In this document: piece by piece, positions 1 through 8,286 of the stretch | How the letters are laid out: each line of letters opens with the position of its first letter | How positions within the stretch are numbered: position 1 is the stretch's first letter | Translations under genes and position numbers: made by a program | Notes under the pieces: model-generated | Told to the model about the DNA's origin: nothing | The model's input: the letters and a program-made list of their open reading frames with translations, nothing else | The model's database searches: none | Origin: Planctomycetota bacterium | GTDB lineage: Bacteria > Planctomycetota > Phycisphaerae > UBA1845 > PWPN01 | Assembly (NCBI GenBank): GCA_029550525.1 | Contig: JAKPHF010000023.1 | Span: 1 to 64,000, forward strand | Direction: 5' to 3' | Length of the DNA stretch: 64,000 nucleotides

Positions 1-1
1 G

Positions 2-223
2 TTTGAATTGTCGGAGGAGTACACGGCCAACGTGAACAAGCGGCTCGACAGCATCCGTCCGGGCGATCCGCTCGAGGGCGCCGAGGAGCCGTTGCGCAGC
101 GCGCCGCCGACTGCCGCCGGCAAGCGTCTGGCCGACAAGAACGCCCGCGCAGCCCGGCGAAAAAATCAGACGCTCGGCCTCTTCGGCGAGCTCGACGCCC
201 CACCCCAATCCAACGTCGGATGA
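2..223 (+). CDS. C-terminal end of an unrecognised protein (partial)
   Basis: The reading frame is open from the left edge of the window and stops at TGA 221-223, so this is the 3' end of a gene whose start lies outside. The visible 73 residues are hydrophilic and rich in Ala, Arg and Lys, with a basic stretch around ARRKNQ and a short tail LGLFGELD. A TTG codon at position 8 could be an internal start, but no ribosome binding site can be judged. No family is recognised. An AGCT-heptamer array begins directly after the stop. Confidence 0.5.
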   Translation, partial: FELSEEYTANVNKRLDSIRPGDPLEGAEEPLRSAPPTAAGKRLADKNARAARRKNQTLGLFGELDAPPQSNVG

Positions 224-230
224 TGAGAAT

Positions 231-333
231 AGCTGTCAGCTCTCAGCTTTCAGCTATCAGCCATCGGCTATCAGCTCAGAGCTCACAGCTGACAGCCTCC
301 GGCTTATAGTTTGGAGCTCATAGCTTACAGCTT
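231..333. repeat. AGCTNNN heptamer array 1
   Basis: About fifteen tandem units of 7 bases follow the pattern AGCTNNN, for example agctgtc, agctctc, agctttc, agctatc, with drift in later units. The invariant AGCT is its own reverse complement, so the array reads alike on both strands. It fills the gap between an upstream plus-strand stop and the convergent flavin reductase stop. The same family recurs at least eight more times in this window. Confidence 0.85.
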
Positions 334-337
334 GTTG

Positions 338-817
338 TCAGTATTGAAGCCCGTTCGACCGCAGATGCACATAGGGCCGCTCGTCGCCCTTGTACGACCC
401 GCCGATGACCTCGCCGATGTACAACCGGTGATCGCCGGTCTCGACGCTGTTGACCACTCGGCAACTCAGGTGCCCCGCGCAATCCTGCAGGATGATGCCC
501 GCCGGATCGGTCTGCGTGGACAAGCCGTCGAACGCCGGCTCATCGAGCCGAAAGCCCCGACCGAAGTGACGAAACATGGAAAGCGGATTCTCGTTGACGT
601 GGTTAAGCACGAAGTGCCCCGACGCCTCGATCAACTCCTGGATCGGCCGCCCCTGCTTGACCGCGACCGTAACCATGGGCGGATCAAACGATGCCTGTTG
701 CACCCACGAAGCCAGAATGCCCGTGGCCCTGCCGCCGTGTGAGGCCGTCATCACGAAACAACCGCTGGGAATCTGCCCGATGGGCCGGGCCACCTGCTTC
801 TTGACGTCGCCGTTCAT
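338..817 (-). CDS. Flavin reductase-like domain protein
   Basis: This 159-residue protein matches the flavin reductase/flavoredoxin fold (FMN-binding split barrel). It opens with the typical IPSGCFVMTA segment, followed by GILASWVQQASFDPP (the substrate and FMN loop) and the later LSCRVVNSVETGDHRLYIGEV segment, in which the GDH motif is characteristic. Members bind FMN and transfer electrons between NAD(P)H or other flavoproteins and partner oxygenases or reductases. The length is normal for a stand-alone domain. No partner monooxygenase or rubredoxin gene is adjacent, so the physiological acceptor is unknown. The start is ATG at 815-817. Confidence 0.85.
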   Translation of the reverse strand: MNGDVKKQVARPIGQIPSGCFVMTASHGGRATGILASWVQQASFDPPMVTVAVKQGRPIQELIEASGHFVLNHVNENPLSMFRHFGRGFRLDEPAFDGLSTQTDPAGIILQDCAGHLSCRVVNSVETGDHRLYIGEVIGGSYKGDERPYVHLRSNGLQY

Positions 818-967
818 GGGCTGTGAACCTCGTCGAGGCCGAATTGTCCTACACTCACGTAACCGCTCGTGCGTCCGTCGCGCGCGCCACGAAGCCGCTG
901 CTCTCGGAGCGGTGGCAGCCCGTCTGGACGCACACGGGAGTACTATAGGCAGGACATGGAGAGTTGG

Positions 968-2077
968 TTAGTGGGAAACAGGCTTGGGTGCAGGCTCGCC
1001 GAGCGGCTTGACCCATGCCAGGCCCGCCCCGCCGTAGACCGGATCGACGTAGGGCACGACGGCTCCGCCCATGATTTCGGGCTGATGCTCTTTGAACACG
1101 GTTTCGCCGACCACCCAGCCCAACACGGCCCCGAACACGACATCGGACAGCCAGTGCTCTCGGCTGTCCATCCGCTCGACGGCCACCAGCCCGGTCAGGC
1201 CGAACATGGGCACGCCGACCAGCGGACCATACGCCCGGTTGAGCACCGTCGCGACCGTCATGGTGCTCGACACGTGCCCCGACGGCCACGCCCCCCACTC
1301 GCCGTTGGGGGAGTCGTCCCACGCCGCCACCTTCAGGCCCATGGTCGTCACGCCGTTGATGATCAGTGCGCTGAACAGCTTGCGGCCAACCTCGTACGTC
1401 TTGTCATCCTGCATCTGCTGGCCGGCCAGATACCAGACGCCGGCCAGGGCAAAATGCGTCGCCGGGTTGCCTATCGCCCCGAACGTGTCGGCCCAGCAAC
1501 TGTTGAACGTGGGATGGTTCCGGAAATTGCGATCGGCCTGATCGTCGGCATCGGTGGTCCGCAGTGCGATGGATGCCCCGCCCGCACTGGCCAGCAGCAG
1601 AAGATTCCACGGATTGCCGAATGCCGCTTTCGTGTCGCTCCACAGCACCCCGGGCATCTCGCGCAGATCGCGTTTGACTGTCTCGCCGAAGCCGGGCAAC
1701 GGTCCGCGCTGCACGGGCTCGGCCTCTGCCGTCACCGTGCCTTCGCCGGATGGCTCGTCGGCCGGCGACTCGGCCGGCACTGATGCGTCGGCGGGAAGCG
1801 TGGCGGAAACCGCAGCTTCGCCGGTGCTGCTCTCCTCCATCGCCGCCAGGCTGAACCGTGGAAATTCGATGCTCGTCGCCGGCGTCTCGACCGTGCGATG
1901 CCATCCGGACGTTGGAGCCACGCACGCGGTCGAGTGCGAGGACAACCGCATGTTCGCCGTGGCTTCGGCCCGACCAGGCCAATCGTTCCCTGCCACCGAT
2001 CGGGATGCACAACCGGCCAACAGGCCCCCCCATCCCGCCAGCACCGCCACTGCGATCCTCATGCTACTGCCCGTCAT
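968..2077 (-). CDS. PAP2-family phosphatase-like lipoprotein
   Basis: A predicted lipoprotein (lipobox LLAGC about 20 residues from the start) with a PAP2 (phosphatidic acid phosphatase type 2) domain in its C-terminal half. PAP2 motif 2 is clear (PSGHVSS), and motif 3 is present as R-x5-H-x3-D in RMDSREHWLSDV. Motif 1, normally K-x6-R-P, reads KVAAWDDSP, so its arginine is replaced by serine. The enzyme may dephosphorylate lipid phosphates at the membrane, or it may be altered in activity. The ATG at 2077 is chosen because GGAGGG lies 7 bases upstream; it overlaps the end of the preceding TPR gene by 14 bases, which suggests translational coupling. An ATG at 2062 is an alternative. The protein is about 369 residues. 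Confidence 0.8.
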   Translation of the reverse strand: MTGSSMRIAVAVLAGWGGLLAGCASRSVAGNDWPGRAEATANMRLSSHSTACVAPTSGWHRTVETPATSIEFPRFSLAAMEESSTGEAAVSATLPADASVPAESPADEPSGEGTVTAEAEPVQRGPLPGFGETVKRDLREMPGVLWSDTKAAFGNPWNLLLLASAGGASIALRTTDADDQADRNFRNHPTFNSCWADTFGAIGNPATHFALAGVWYLAGQQMQDDKTYEVGRKLFSALIINGVTTMGLKVAAWDDSPNGEWGAWPSGHVSSTMTVATVLNRAYGPLVGVPMFGLTGLVAVERMDSREHWLSDVVFGAVLGWVVGETVFKEHQPEIMGGAVVPYVDPVYGGAGLAWVKPLGEPAPKPVSH

Positions 2078-3149
2078 CGGACAACCCTCCCGCCGCACCG
2101 AGCAGTACGGCCTCTTCTCCCTGCGCGGGTTTGTCGCGGTACTTTTCGATCAACGCTCGGATCTTGGGCTGGTCAGGATTGATCTCCAGCGAGCGATGCC
2201 AATGCTCCAACGCCATCCGGCGAAGCTCGGCTTTGGCCGGATCCTGCAGGAACATCGCCATCCGCACCGCGCCCAGCCCGGAATGAGCCTCGGCCATGCG
2301 ATGATCGAGCAGTATCGCGTACTGGTATTGATTCAGCGCGTCTTCGTATTCCCGTTCGCGAAAATAGCAGAAGCCCAGGCGCTCGTATGCCCGGGCACAC
2401 GTGGGATCCAGGTCAATGGCCTTCTTGAACGCTTCGCGGGCTGAGCCGATCCGATCCTGCCGGATCATGACCGTGCCCATGCTCACCAGCACTTCCGGCT
2501 GCGCGGGGTCGCGCTCGAGCGACGCGTTAAACTCGCGCAAGGCGTCGTGATCCTTGCCTTGAGCCTCGTAAGCCATTGCCATCTGCGCGTATGCCGCCGG
2601 ATCGTCCGGGGCCAATTCCGCCGCTTTGGTAAAGCAGGCGATGGCCTCGTCGTACTGCCCCGCCTCGCGATAGCAGATGCCCAGATTTAGTCGCGCGTAA
2701 TAACTCTGCGGGTCCAGGTCGCACGCGTGCAGATACGCCCGGACCGCTTCGGCGAAGCTGCGCATCTTCTGGTAGACGCCCGCCAGCGCCACCGAATAGT
2801 CGAACCGCTGGGGGGCGAGCTTCACAGCCTCGGAGTACGCCTTGGCCGCCGCCGGCAGGTCGCCCCGCTGCTCCTGGATTAGGCCGATCTTCTCATGTGC
2901 CGACGCCAGCCCCGGATGCAGATCGATCGCTTGTTCGAACTCCGCCAGCGCGGCCTCGTAATCCTCCACCTGCAGCAGTTCGTTGCCGCGTTTGGCCGCC
3001 GCATCCGCCCGCATGGCCGCGAACGGCACCAGCTTGCTGCCCGGCACGCATCCGCCCGCCGCCAGCATTGAAAACGCCGCCCAGACGACGTATTGCCTTC
3101 GCCGCCTTGTAGCCGCCGATCGCACTACCGGATTATCGGACATAGCCAT
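2064..3149 (-). CDS. TPR-repeat lipoprotein
   Basis: About 361 residues. After a short cytoplasmic basic stretch there is a hydrophobic segment ending in a lipobox-like LAAGGC, so the protein is probably a lipoprotein. The rest is a string of roughly eight to nine tetratricopeptide repeats, such as LAEFEQAIDLHPGLASAHE and ACFTKAAELAPDDPAAYAQ, a scaffold for protein-protein contacts. It sits immediately upstream of, and overlaps, the PAP2-like lipoprotein gene, so the two probably form an operon and act together at an envelope membrane. The start at 3149 (ATG, weak AGAAAG upstream) is preferred to far-upstream codons because it puts the signal sequence near the N-terminus; ATG 3143 is equally possible. 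Confidence 0.8.
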   Translation of the reverse strand: MAMSDNPVVRSAATRRRRQYVVWAAFSMLAAGGCVPGSKLVPFAAMRADAAAKRGNELLQVEDYEAALAEFEQAIDLHPGLASAHEKIGLIQEQRGDLPAAAKAYSEAVKLAPQRFDYSVALAGVYQKMRSFAEAVRAYLHACDLDPQSYYARLNLGICYREAGQYDEAIACFTKAAELAPDDPAAYAQMAMAYEAQGKDHDALREFNASLERDPAQPEVLVSMGTVMIRQDRIGSAREAFKKAIDLDPTCARAYERLGFCYFREREYEDALNQYQYAILLDHRMAEAHSGLGAVRMAMFLQDPAKAELRRMALEHWHRSLEINPDQPKIRALIEKYRDKPAQGEEAVLLGAAGGLSDDGQ

Positions 3150-3605
3150 GTTTCTTTCTATCGACCACGCCCCGCCCCGTTCTTCACCCGCGTGCGAATC
3201 CCGAAGTGCCAACCGCTGCTCGCTTCCCCAGCCACGCCGGCGATACCTTACTGCCCTGCCGCCCATCCGCCAATTCGCGCCCCGTGCCACCTGACGCTTC
3301 TCCGTCCGGGCTACATCTGCCGCCCCTGCCGGGGCTCCATGGAAAGAGAGGGGGAGAAACGAGTGGAGCTTCGCCGCTAACCGGGGGCTTACGCCGCCCG
3401 GCTACTGACCCCTGCCCCATTCCGGGCAGAAAGAACGAGGTTTCTTGCAGAACTGTGAGCTATCAGCTCGGAGCCGTGAGCCATGAGTCGGGGGCAGTGG
3501 GCTGTGAGCCAGACATCCGGCTGATAGCTCATAGCTGATAGCTGACAGCTGAGAGCTGAAAGCTCTTGCCCGTGCCTCTCCGTCTCTGTGGTTCCGCGCG
3601 ACCCA
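3150..3605. other. Intergenic region with palindromes and heptamer array
   Basis: No convincing gene is seen here. The region is C-rich and contains an imperfect hairpin around 3379-3403 (ccgggggcttacgccgcccgg) and an AGCT-heptamer array at its 3' end. It separates the start of the TPR gene from the end of the amidohydrolase gene on the same strand. Confidence 0.5.
3455..3565. repeat. AGCTNNN heptamer array 2
   Basis: A long array of AGCTNNN/AGCCNNN heptamers, interrupted near its middle by gccagacatccggct, a small imperfect palindrome. The same interrupting motif is found in array 3 (gccggacctctggct). It lies 40 bases from the stop of the amidohydrolase gene. Confidence 0.85.
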
Positions 3606-4835
3606 TCACGACGTGAGGCGATGGCCGTTCTTGATCACCGCCGTGGGACGCGGGCGGCAGCGGATGGCTTCGTGCACGCTGTCCACCGGCAGCACCACCA
3701 GATCAGCCCGGCAGCCCGGCTCCGTGCCATAGTCCGTCCGCTGCATGCTCCGTGACGGATTCACGGTGATGCAGTCCATGGCCGCCTCGACCTGGTGCGG
3801 CAGCGACAAATGGTCGGCATGCACAAGCAGATGGGCGACCTCCAGCATCTGACCCGTGCCGAACGGATAGAACGGATCCTTGATGCAGTCCTGCCCGGCC
3901 GAGACGTTCACGCCGGCTGCCATGAGTTCGCGAACCCGGGTCAGCCCTCGCCGCTTCGGGTACGTGTCGAACCGCCCCTGCAAATGGAGGTTGACGCCCG
4001 GGTTGGTCACCACGTGGATGCCCGCCTCGGCGATCAGGCCGATTACCTTGGCGGCGTGCACGGGCTCGTAACTCGACAAGGCACAGACGTGCGACGCGGT
4101 CACACGGCCCTGCCAGCCGCGCCGAATGGTCTCGGCCGCCAGGTACTCCACGCAGCGGGACAGCGGCGAGTCGGTCTCGTCGATGTGGCAGTCGATACGG
4201 GCGTTGAACTCCTCGGCCAAGTCGAACAACAGCTCGATCTGCCGCCGGCTGTCCTCCGGCGTGCGTTCGTAGTGCGCGATGCCGCCAATGATGTCGCAGC
4301 CCATGCGCATGGCCTCCCGCATCCGGTCCACCGCTCCGTGATCGCGGATCACGCCGTCCTGCGGGAAGACGACCACCTCGATGTCGATGAAGTCCTTCAT
4401 CTGCTCACGAGCGGCCAGGACGCCCTCGCACAGCCGAAGGCCCGCTGTCGAGCCGACATCGACATGGTTGCGGATGGCTCCCGTGCCGAACGAGATCTCG
4501 TCGCGAATGGCTCGCACGGCTCGCTCGCGAACGCTGTCCGGCGTGAACGTCTTTTTGGCCTCGGAATACAAAGCGATGGCTTCGAGCAGCGTGCCGCTCT
4601 TGTTCTCGGGGACAATCTCCAGTGAGTAAGCCAGGTCCAAGTGCAAATGGAGGTCGATGAAACTGGGCAGCACCAACCCGCCCGCGGCATCGACGCGATC
4701 CGCGCTCGGCGGCGAGCCCGCCGTGGGCTGCGGGTCCACGCTCACAATCCGGCCGGACTCCACGCCGATGGTGTACAGCCCGTCTCGGCCCCGCAGCCGG
4801 GCGTTGTCGATCCGCGAAATGGGTTGGCGAGTCAT
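3606..4835 (-). CDS. Amidohydrolase, cytosine deaminase-like
   Basis: A 409-residue metal-dependent hydrolase of the amidohydrolase superfamily, closest in pattern to cytosine deaminase (CodA) and related deaminases. Metal ligands are visible in order: HLHLD after the first beta strand, HIDETDS in the middle, ASHVCALS, and GQDCIKDPFYPFG near the end, where the aspartate is the catalytic one. This D-x-x-K-DPFYPFG stretch is typical of the CodA group. Expected chemistry is hydrolytic removal of ammonia from a cytosine- or isoguanine-like base; the exact substrate cannot be read. The ATG at 4835 is chosen because GGAGG lies 5-6 bases upstream; the open frame extends farther but without a site. 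Confidence 0.85.
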   Translation of the reverse strand: MTRQPISRIDNARLRGRDGLYTIGVESGRIVSVDPQPTAGSPPSADRVDAAGGLVLPSFIDLHLHLDLAYSLEIVPENKSGTLLEAIALYSEAKKTFTPDSVRERAVRAIRDEISFGTGAIRNHVDVGSTAGLRLCEGVLAAREQMKDFIDIEVVVFPQDGVIRDHGAVDRMREAMRMGCDIIGGIAHYERTPEDSRRQIELLFDLAEEFNARIDCHIDETDSPLSRCVEYLAAETIRRGWQGRVTASHVCALSSYEPVHAAKVIGLIAEAGIHVVTNPGVNLHLQGRFDTYPKRRGLTRVRELMAAGVNVSAGQDCIKDPFYPFGTGQMLEVAHLLVHADHLSLPHQVEAAMDCITVNPSRSMQRTDYGTEPGCRADLVVLPVDSVHEAIRCRPRPTAVIKNGHRLTS

Positions 4836-5219
4836 GCGATCCTCCAGGAACATGCAGAATGTCAGTCTGAAAACCAAATTTCCGTAAACGGTATACCTAC
4901 CATCGGCAGAAAACGACTTTCGAGCCAATTTGCGAGAACGCGGCTTGATTCGCCCGCAATCTCCGGATATCAAGCAGTGAAACATCGGGGGGAAGTTTCA
5001 GGCTGCGCGGTTCAGCCCGCGCGGTCGCGTGGTATCGATGACATCAAGATGAGTCGTGCTCCGGCGCCGTCGGAGCAGGTCAACCGGCACGCGGTGCGCG
5101 GTTGCCCGCCAGGGCCGCAACGGTCCGGCCGCTAGGTTGCGCGAGACCGAATCGGGCGTTCGATCCGAGGGGGCGGGCCGGTTCCGGTGCGAGCTTTACG
5201 GCAAGGATGGAGGGTTTGA
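4836..5219. other. Divergent intergenic region
   Basis: This gap separates the divergently transcribed amidohydrolase and PEP-CTERM genes, so it must hold promoters for both. No box pair with good spacing stood out. The first 100 bases are more AT-rich (around 4870-4900) than the surroundings. No coding frame is supported. Confidence 0.4.
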
Positions 5220-6059
5220 ATGCACGGCAAGCGTCCACCATGTGGACCATGGATGGCTTGCGCCGTCGCCGCACTGACCTTGTGCTCACCCGCTTGGGGC
5301 ACACGGGTCAACTACACGGTGGATCCGGCGCAGAGTTCGCTGGCCATGAGCGGCAGTTGGAACGGTTTGCGTTTGTGGGGAAAGCCGGCGGACAGTCTGA
5401 TCACCTCGTACCAGGGACAGATCAAAGCCGAATTGACCAACGACACCATCGAGCTGGTTAGCGTGACGCTTGACGCCGAACCCGGCGGATCTTTTCGGCC
5501 GCGTGCCTGGGGCGGCTGCGGCCGGCAGCAGGCCGATTACGCCGGGTTCCACTGCCTCGGCCTGTTCGGCGACGTCTACGTGGCGTTCCGCAATGTCGCG
5601 CTGGACTTGTCCGGCCCGACATTGGCTCTCACGAACGGCCGGTTCGACGCGTCGCAGCTGACGGCCACCGCAACGAGTGGCAGCATGGACTACGCCGGAG
5701 CGGGCCTCGTGTGGCTGGCGACCGGCCGTGGCCGTGTTCCACTGCAGGGCACCGACGTCGCCAACGAGGTTTCGACCGCCGGCACCGTCACGGTGAACGG
5801 CTCGGTCGAGACCATCACCATCCCCGTGAACAGCACGTTCATGGCCAAGATCGATTCGTGGCTGCCCAGCCGCTGCGAGTGGTTCGAGATAACGCTGACC
5901 GGCTCCATCGTGGCCACCCGCACGGTGAGCAGCGGCGACTCCGGTCACGTGATACCGCCGGACATCAAGCCGGAACCGCAGGTCCCCGAGCCGGCCACGC
6001 TGTCGCTGCTCGTCCTGGGCCTCGGCCTGGCGCTGCGTCGCCCCGGAACCAAGCGGTGA
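5220..6059 (+). CDS. Secreted PEP-CTERM anchor protein
   Basis: A 279-residue exported protein of unknown function. It has an N-terminal signal peptide (hydrophobic AVAALTLCSPAWG) and a C-terminal PEP-CTERM sorting signal: VPEPATLSLLVLGLGLALRR, meaning a Pro-Glu-Pro motif, a transmembrane helix and a basic tail. Proteins of this kind are thought to be processed and anchored at the cell surface by exosortase. The middle is beta-rich, low in Lys, and resembles no enzyme I know. GGAGGG at 5209-5214 precedes the ATG by 5 bases. Confidence 0.85.
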   Translation: MHGKRPPCGPWMACAVAALTLCSPAWGTRVNYTVDPAQSSLAMSGSWNGLRLWGKPADSLITSYQGQIKAELTNDTIELVSVTLDAEPGGSFRPRAWGGCGRQQADYAGFHCLGLFGDVYVAFRNVALDLSGPTLALTNGRFDASQLTATATSGSMDYAGAGLVWLATGRGRVPLQGTDVANEVSTAGTVTVNGSVETITIPVNSTFMAKIDSWLPSRCEWFEITLTGSIVATRTVSSGDSGHVIPPDIKPEPQVPEPATLSLLVLGLGLALRRPGTKR

Positions 6060-6065
6060 GATAAA

Positions 6066-6144
6066 AGCTATGAGCTGTGAGCTGTGGGCCCTGAGCTGTG
6101 AGCCGGACCTCTGGCTGATAGCTGAGAGCTGACAGCTGATAGCT
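6066..6144. repeat. AGCTNNN heptamer array 3
   Basis: About eleven heptamers of the AGCTNNN type between two convergent genes, again with an internal gccggacctctggct interruption. It lies 6 bases past the stop of the PEP-CTERM gene and 8 bases before the stop of the convergent MBL-fold gene, so it forms essentially the whole intergenic space. Confidence 0.85.
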
Positions 6145-6152
6145 AGAAACGA

Positions 6153-7040
6153 TCAACCCTCGTCGGAAGCGACGGGACGCAACGTCTCGCGCCGATTGCG
6201 CGGCGGCCGGTCCATCAGAACCACCACGCGCTGGATGTCCGCGGGTTTGAGTACCTGCAGCAATCGCCGCTTGGCCTCGGCGATGCCCGTGCGACGAGTT
6301 ATGTGGCTGATGACGACGTACTTGCTGTTCAGCCTGGCCAGCACGCCCGGCAAGTCGTTCACGTGCGTATGCTGCCCCAGGTAGGCCCGGTCGATGTGGT
6401 CGCCCTCGAAGAACGTACACTCGATGATGACCACCTCGGCATCGCGAACATGCGGGTGATCGAGATAGTCGCCCGGCGCGCTGTCGCCGCAGAAGGCCAC
6501 ACGCGGAATCTCGAGCCGATACTCGACCTCCTGGCCGCTGCGCTTCAGCTCCGCGATCTGCTGGCCCGACAGCTCGGCCAGCTCGGGCCGCAATTTCTTG
6601 CGCACCTCGATCACCGAAAAACCCAAGGCGGATCCGGAATGCCGAACGCGGAACGGCCGAACCAGCAGATCCCGCCGGATGGCCACGTCCTCGTCCTCGT
6701 CCACGCCGATGACCTGAGCGGGCGTGACATGGCCTTCGATGCGTCCGTAGACCTGCATGAGATCCTGAATGGCCGGCACGAGCCGATGGTGGGCCAGCAC
6801 GCAGCCGGGCGGGAGCCCCTGGAAGTTGCGTTGCGAGAAGTAATAGGCCAAGCCGGCCGAGTGGTCCATGTGCCCGTGCGTCAGGCACACGTAGTCGATG
6901 TTGATCAACTCGCGAGGAGCCCGGCCCACGTCGAACGCGACGTTCATTTCCGGCAGGATGATCACCGTCTCCTCGCCGGCCATGCTGAATCCGAGCAGGC
7001 GATGCGGTCCGACCGTCTTTTCGATAAGTCTTGATGCCAT
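6153..7040 (-). CDS. Metallo-beta-lactamase fold hydrolase, RNase Z-like
   Basis: A 295-residue MBL-fold protein. The metal-binding signature THGHMDHSAG is intact, the bridging aspartate is in VAFCGDSAPG, and a late histidine is in VVISHITRR. The layout (long segment between the first motif and the GDS, then YLGQHTHV) resembles tRNase Z-type and related MBL hydrolases rather than lactamases. It may process tRNA 3' ends or another phosphodiester; the substrate is not certain. The ATG at 7040 is preferred over a TTG at 7058. The protein is cytoplasmic (no signal peptide). It is divergent from nrdR. Confidence 0.8.
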   Translation of the reverse strand: MASRLIEKTVGPHRLLGFSMAGEETVIILPEMNVAFDVGRAPRELINIDYVCLTHGHMDHSAGLAYYFSQRNFQGLPPGCVLAHHRLVPAIQDLMQVYGRIEGHVTPAQVIGVDEDEDVAIRRDLLVRPFRVRHSGSALGFSVIEVRKKLRPELAELSGQQIAELKRSGQEVEYRLEIPRVAFCGDSAPGDYLDHPHVRDAEVVIIECTFFEGDHIDRAYLGQHTHVNDLPGVLARLNSKYVVISHITRRTGIAEAKRRLLQVLKPADIQRVVVLMDRPPRNRRETLRPVASDEG

Positions 7041-7178
7041 ACCAGTATTCTTGCCCAACTCATCCGGCGAGGTGGGCCCGCCACCCGCTCTCGGCCTGGG
7101 CCTTGCGTCCGAGCCGCCCCGAAAACAACAAGTGGGACCGCCCGCGGCCCCAACCGAACAGGAGACATTTCCCCCCGG

Positions 7179-7194
7179 CCACTATATATTGTGG
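7179..7194 (+). promoter_or_regulatory. NrdR box (candidate)
   Basis: The palindrome ccactatatattgtgg agrees at 14 of 16 positions with the published NrdR box pattern acaCwAtATaTwGtgt. It lies in the divergent gap upstream of nrdR, just ahead of a possible -10 element TATACT at 7207-7212. NrdR represses ribonucleotide reductase genes in response to ATP/dATP. Here the only nearby target is nrdR itself (or the divergent MBL gene). No second box at the usual one-helical-turn-multiple spacing was found. Confidence 0.65.
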
Positions 7195-7495
7195 CCTGAT
7201 TGCTGTTATACTCCAATGCGCCGGAAATCGGAAATGTGCGACCCACGCGCCGGGCGTGCGGGGACGAGCCCTTTCCGCCCGGACGCTCATCGCCGATCAG
7301 CCGCCAAGGATTATGAGATCGTGCCCCGGCGAAGCGATGCCGGCAAGACCGGCAGGCAGGCCGAACGGCTGAACGGCCAATCGGAGCCCGGTCTGCCCCC
7401 GTCCATGCGAACCCGGCCAGGCGGGCTCACGGTTTCGCCCCGGCCGGCAGGCGTGCGGCGAGCGGTGTCCGGCAAGTGGGAACGGAAGCATCGAT
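7195..7495 (+). other. Long leader region ahead of nrdR
   Basis: About 300 bases between the NrdR box and the nrdR start have no supported gene. If the TATACT at 7207-7212 is the -10 element, the mRNA has a leader of some 280 bases with several GC-rich stems (for example ccggcaagaccgg). No known riboswitch class was recognised; the B12-box pattern was looked for and not found. Confidence 0.35.
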
Positions 7496-7993
7496 ATGCG
7501 TTGCCCCTTCTGCAAGGAAACCAACCAGGACAAGGTCATCGACTCGCGGCTCAGCGAAGGCGGAGACGTGATTCGCCGCCGTCGCATGTGCCTCAAGTGC
7601 AAGAAGCGATTCACCACGAAGGAACGGGCGGAAAACGAAATTCGCGTGACCGTCATCAAACGCGACGGCACGCGCGTCCCCTATGATCGGTCCAAAATCC
7701 TGCGCGGACTCCAGCGAGCCTGCTGGAAGCGTCCGGTGGACGATGCCGCACTCGAGCGGTTGGTGGACAACGTCGAGGACATCATTTTCCGCAACAACGA
7801 GCGAGAAGTGAGCAGCCAGTACATCGGGTTGCTGATTGGCGATCACCTCCGCGATATCGACCAGATCGCCTACGTCCGCTTCGCCAGCGTCTACCGCCAT
7901 TTCGAGGACCTCGGCGAGTTGATCAACGAGGCCCAGGACGTCATGCACCGCCGTGCCACGCAGGCTCCCGGCCAGCAGCGCCTCTTCGATTGA
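7496..7993 (+). CDS. nrdR: Transcriptional repressor NrdR
   Basis: A 165-residue protein of normal NrdR length. It has an N-terminal zinc ribbon (Cys3, Cys6, Cys32, Cys35) with the conserved MRCPFC start, VIDSR, and RRRRMCLKC, followed by an ATP-cone domain from about residue 50 to 140 (VIKRDGTRVPYDRSKI). NrdR senses ATP/dATP through the cone and represses ribonucleotide reductase operons. The C-terminus is short and ends QQRLFD. No nrd gene is in the window. A candidate NrdR box lies 300 bases upstream, which suggests autoregulation. Confidence 0.97.
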   Translation: MRCPFCKETNQDKVIDSRLSEGGDVIRRRRMCLKCKKRFTTKERAENEIRVTVIKRDGTRVPYDRSKILRGLQRACWKRPVDDAALERLVDNVEDIIFRNNEREVSSQYIGLLIGDHLRDIDQIAYVRFASVYRHFEDLGELINEAQDVMHRRATQAPGQQRLFD

Positions 7994-8090
7994 GGGCATC
8001 CGGCGGAAATCCAGTGTACTGAACCGAAAATGAGACGGCGTAAAGAGTTGCTCTCCGAGGGGTTGTTCGCAAAGAGAGCAAGCTGCATCC

Positions 8091-8200
8091 GAACAGAGTC
8101 AGCAGGGTCAAGCCCCGCCGCTCGCTGATGAAAACGCACGTCCGTGCACAACCGACGAGCCGGCGGGCTTGTTCCGGCGGACTCGGTTCGAATGGGTTGC
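8091..8200. repeat. GC-rich palindrome family A, inverted pair
   Basis: Two copies of the family A element face each other: gtcaagccccgccgctcgct (minus orientation) and gacgagccggcgggcttgtt followed by ccggcggactcggttcgaat (plus orientation). The consensus over the window is roughly GCGAGCGGCGGGGTTT-CCCCGCCGACTC-TTC-AATG. A facing pair like this resembles the REP doublets of other bacteria. It lies downstream of nrdR and ends about 90 bases before the UroD-like gene. Confidence 0.7.
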
Positions 8201-8248
8201 GGGCGATTCGCATGAGGCAGATGCCCGCCCCCCGAATTCCACCGAGAC

Positions 8249-8277
8249 TTGATTAAACGGCGCGCGGGGCCTATACA
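8249..8277 (+). promoter_or_regulatory. Sigma-70 type promoter for the UroD-like gene
   Basis: TTGATT at 8249-8254 and TATACA at 8272-8277 are separated by exactly 17 bases. The -10 box ends 9 bases before the ATG at 8287, so transcription should begin at about the start codon. No Shine-Dalgarno sequence is present, which fits a leaderless mRNA. Confidence 0.6.
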
Positions 8278-8286
8278 TTCGCCGTC

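Noticed and set aside
231-333. CRISPR array
   Set aside because: The repeat unit is only 7 bases with degenerate positions, has no spacers of uniform 30-40 bases, and no cas genes are near.
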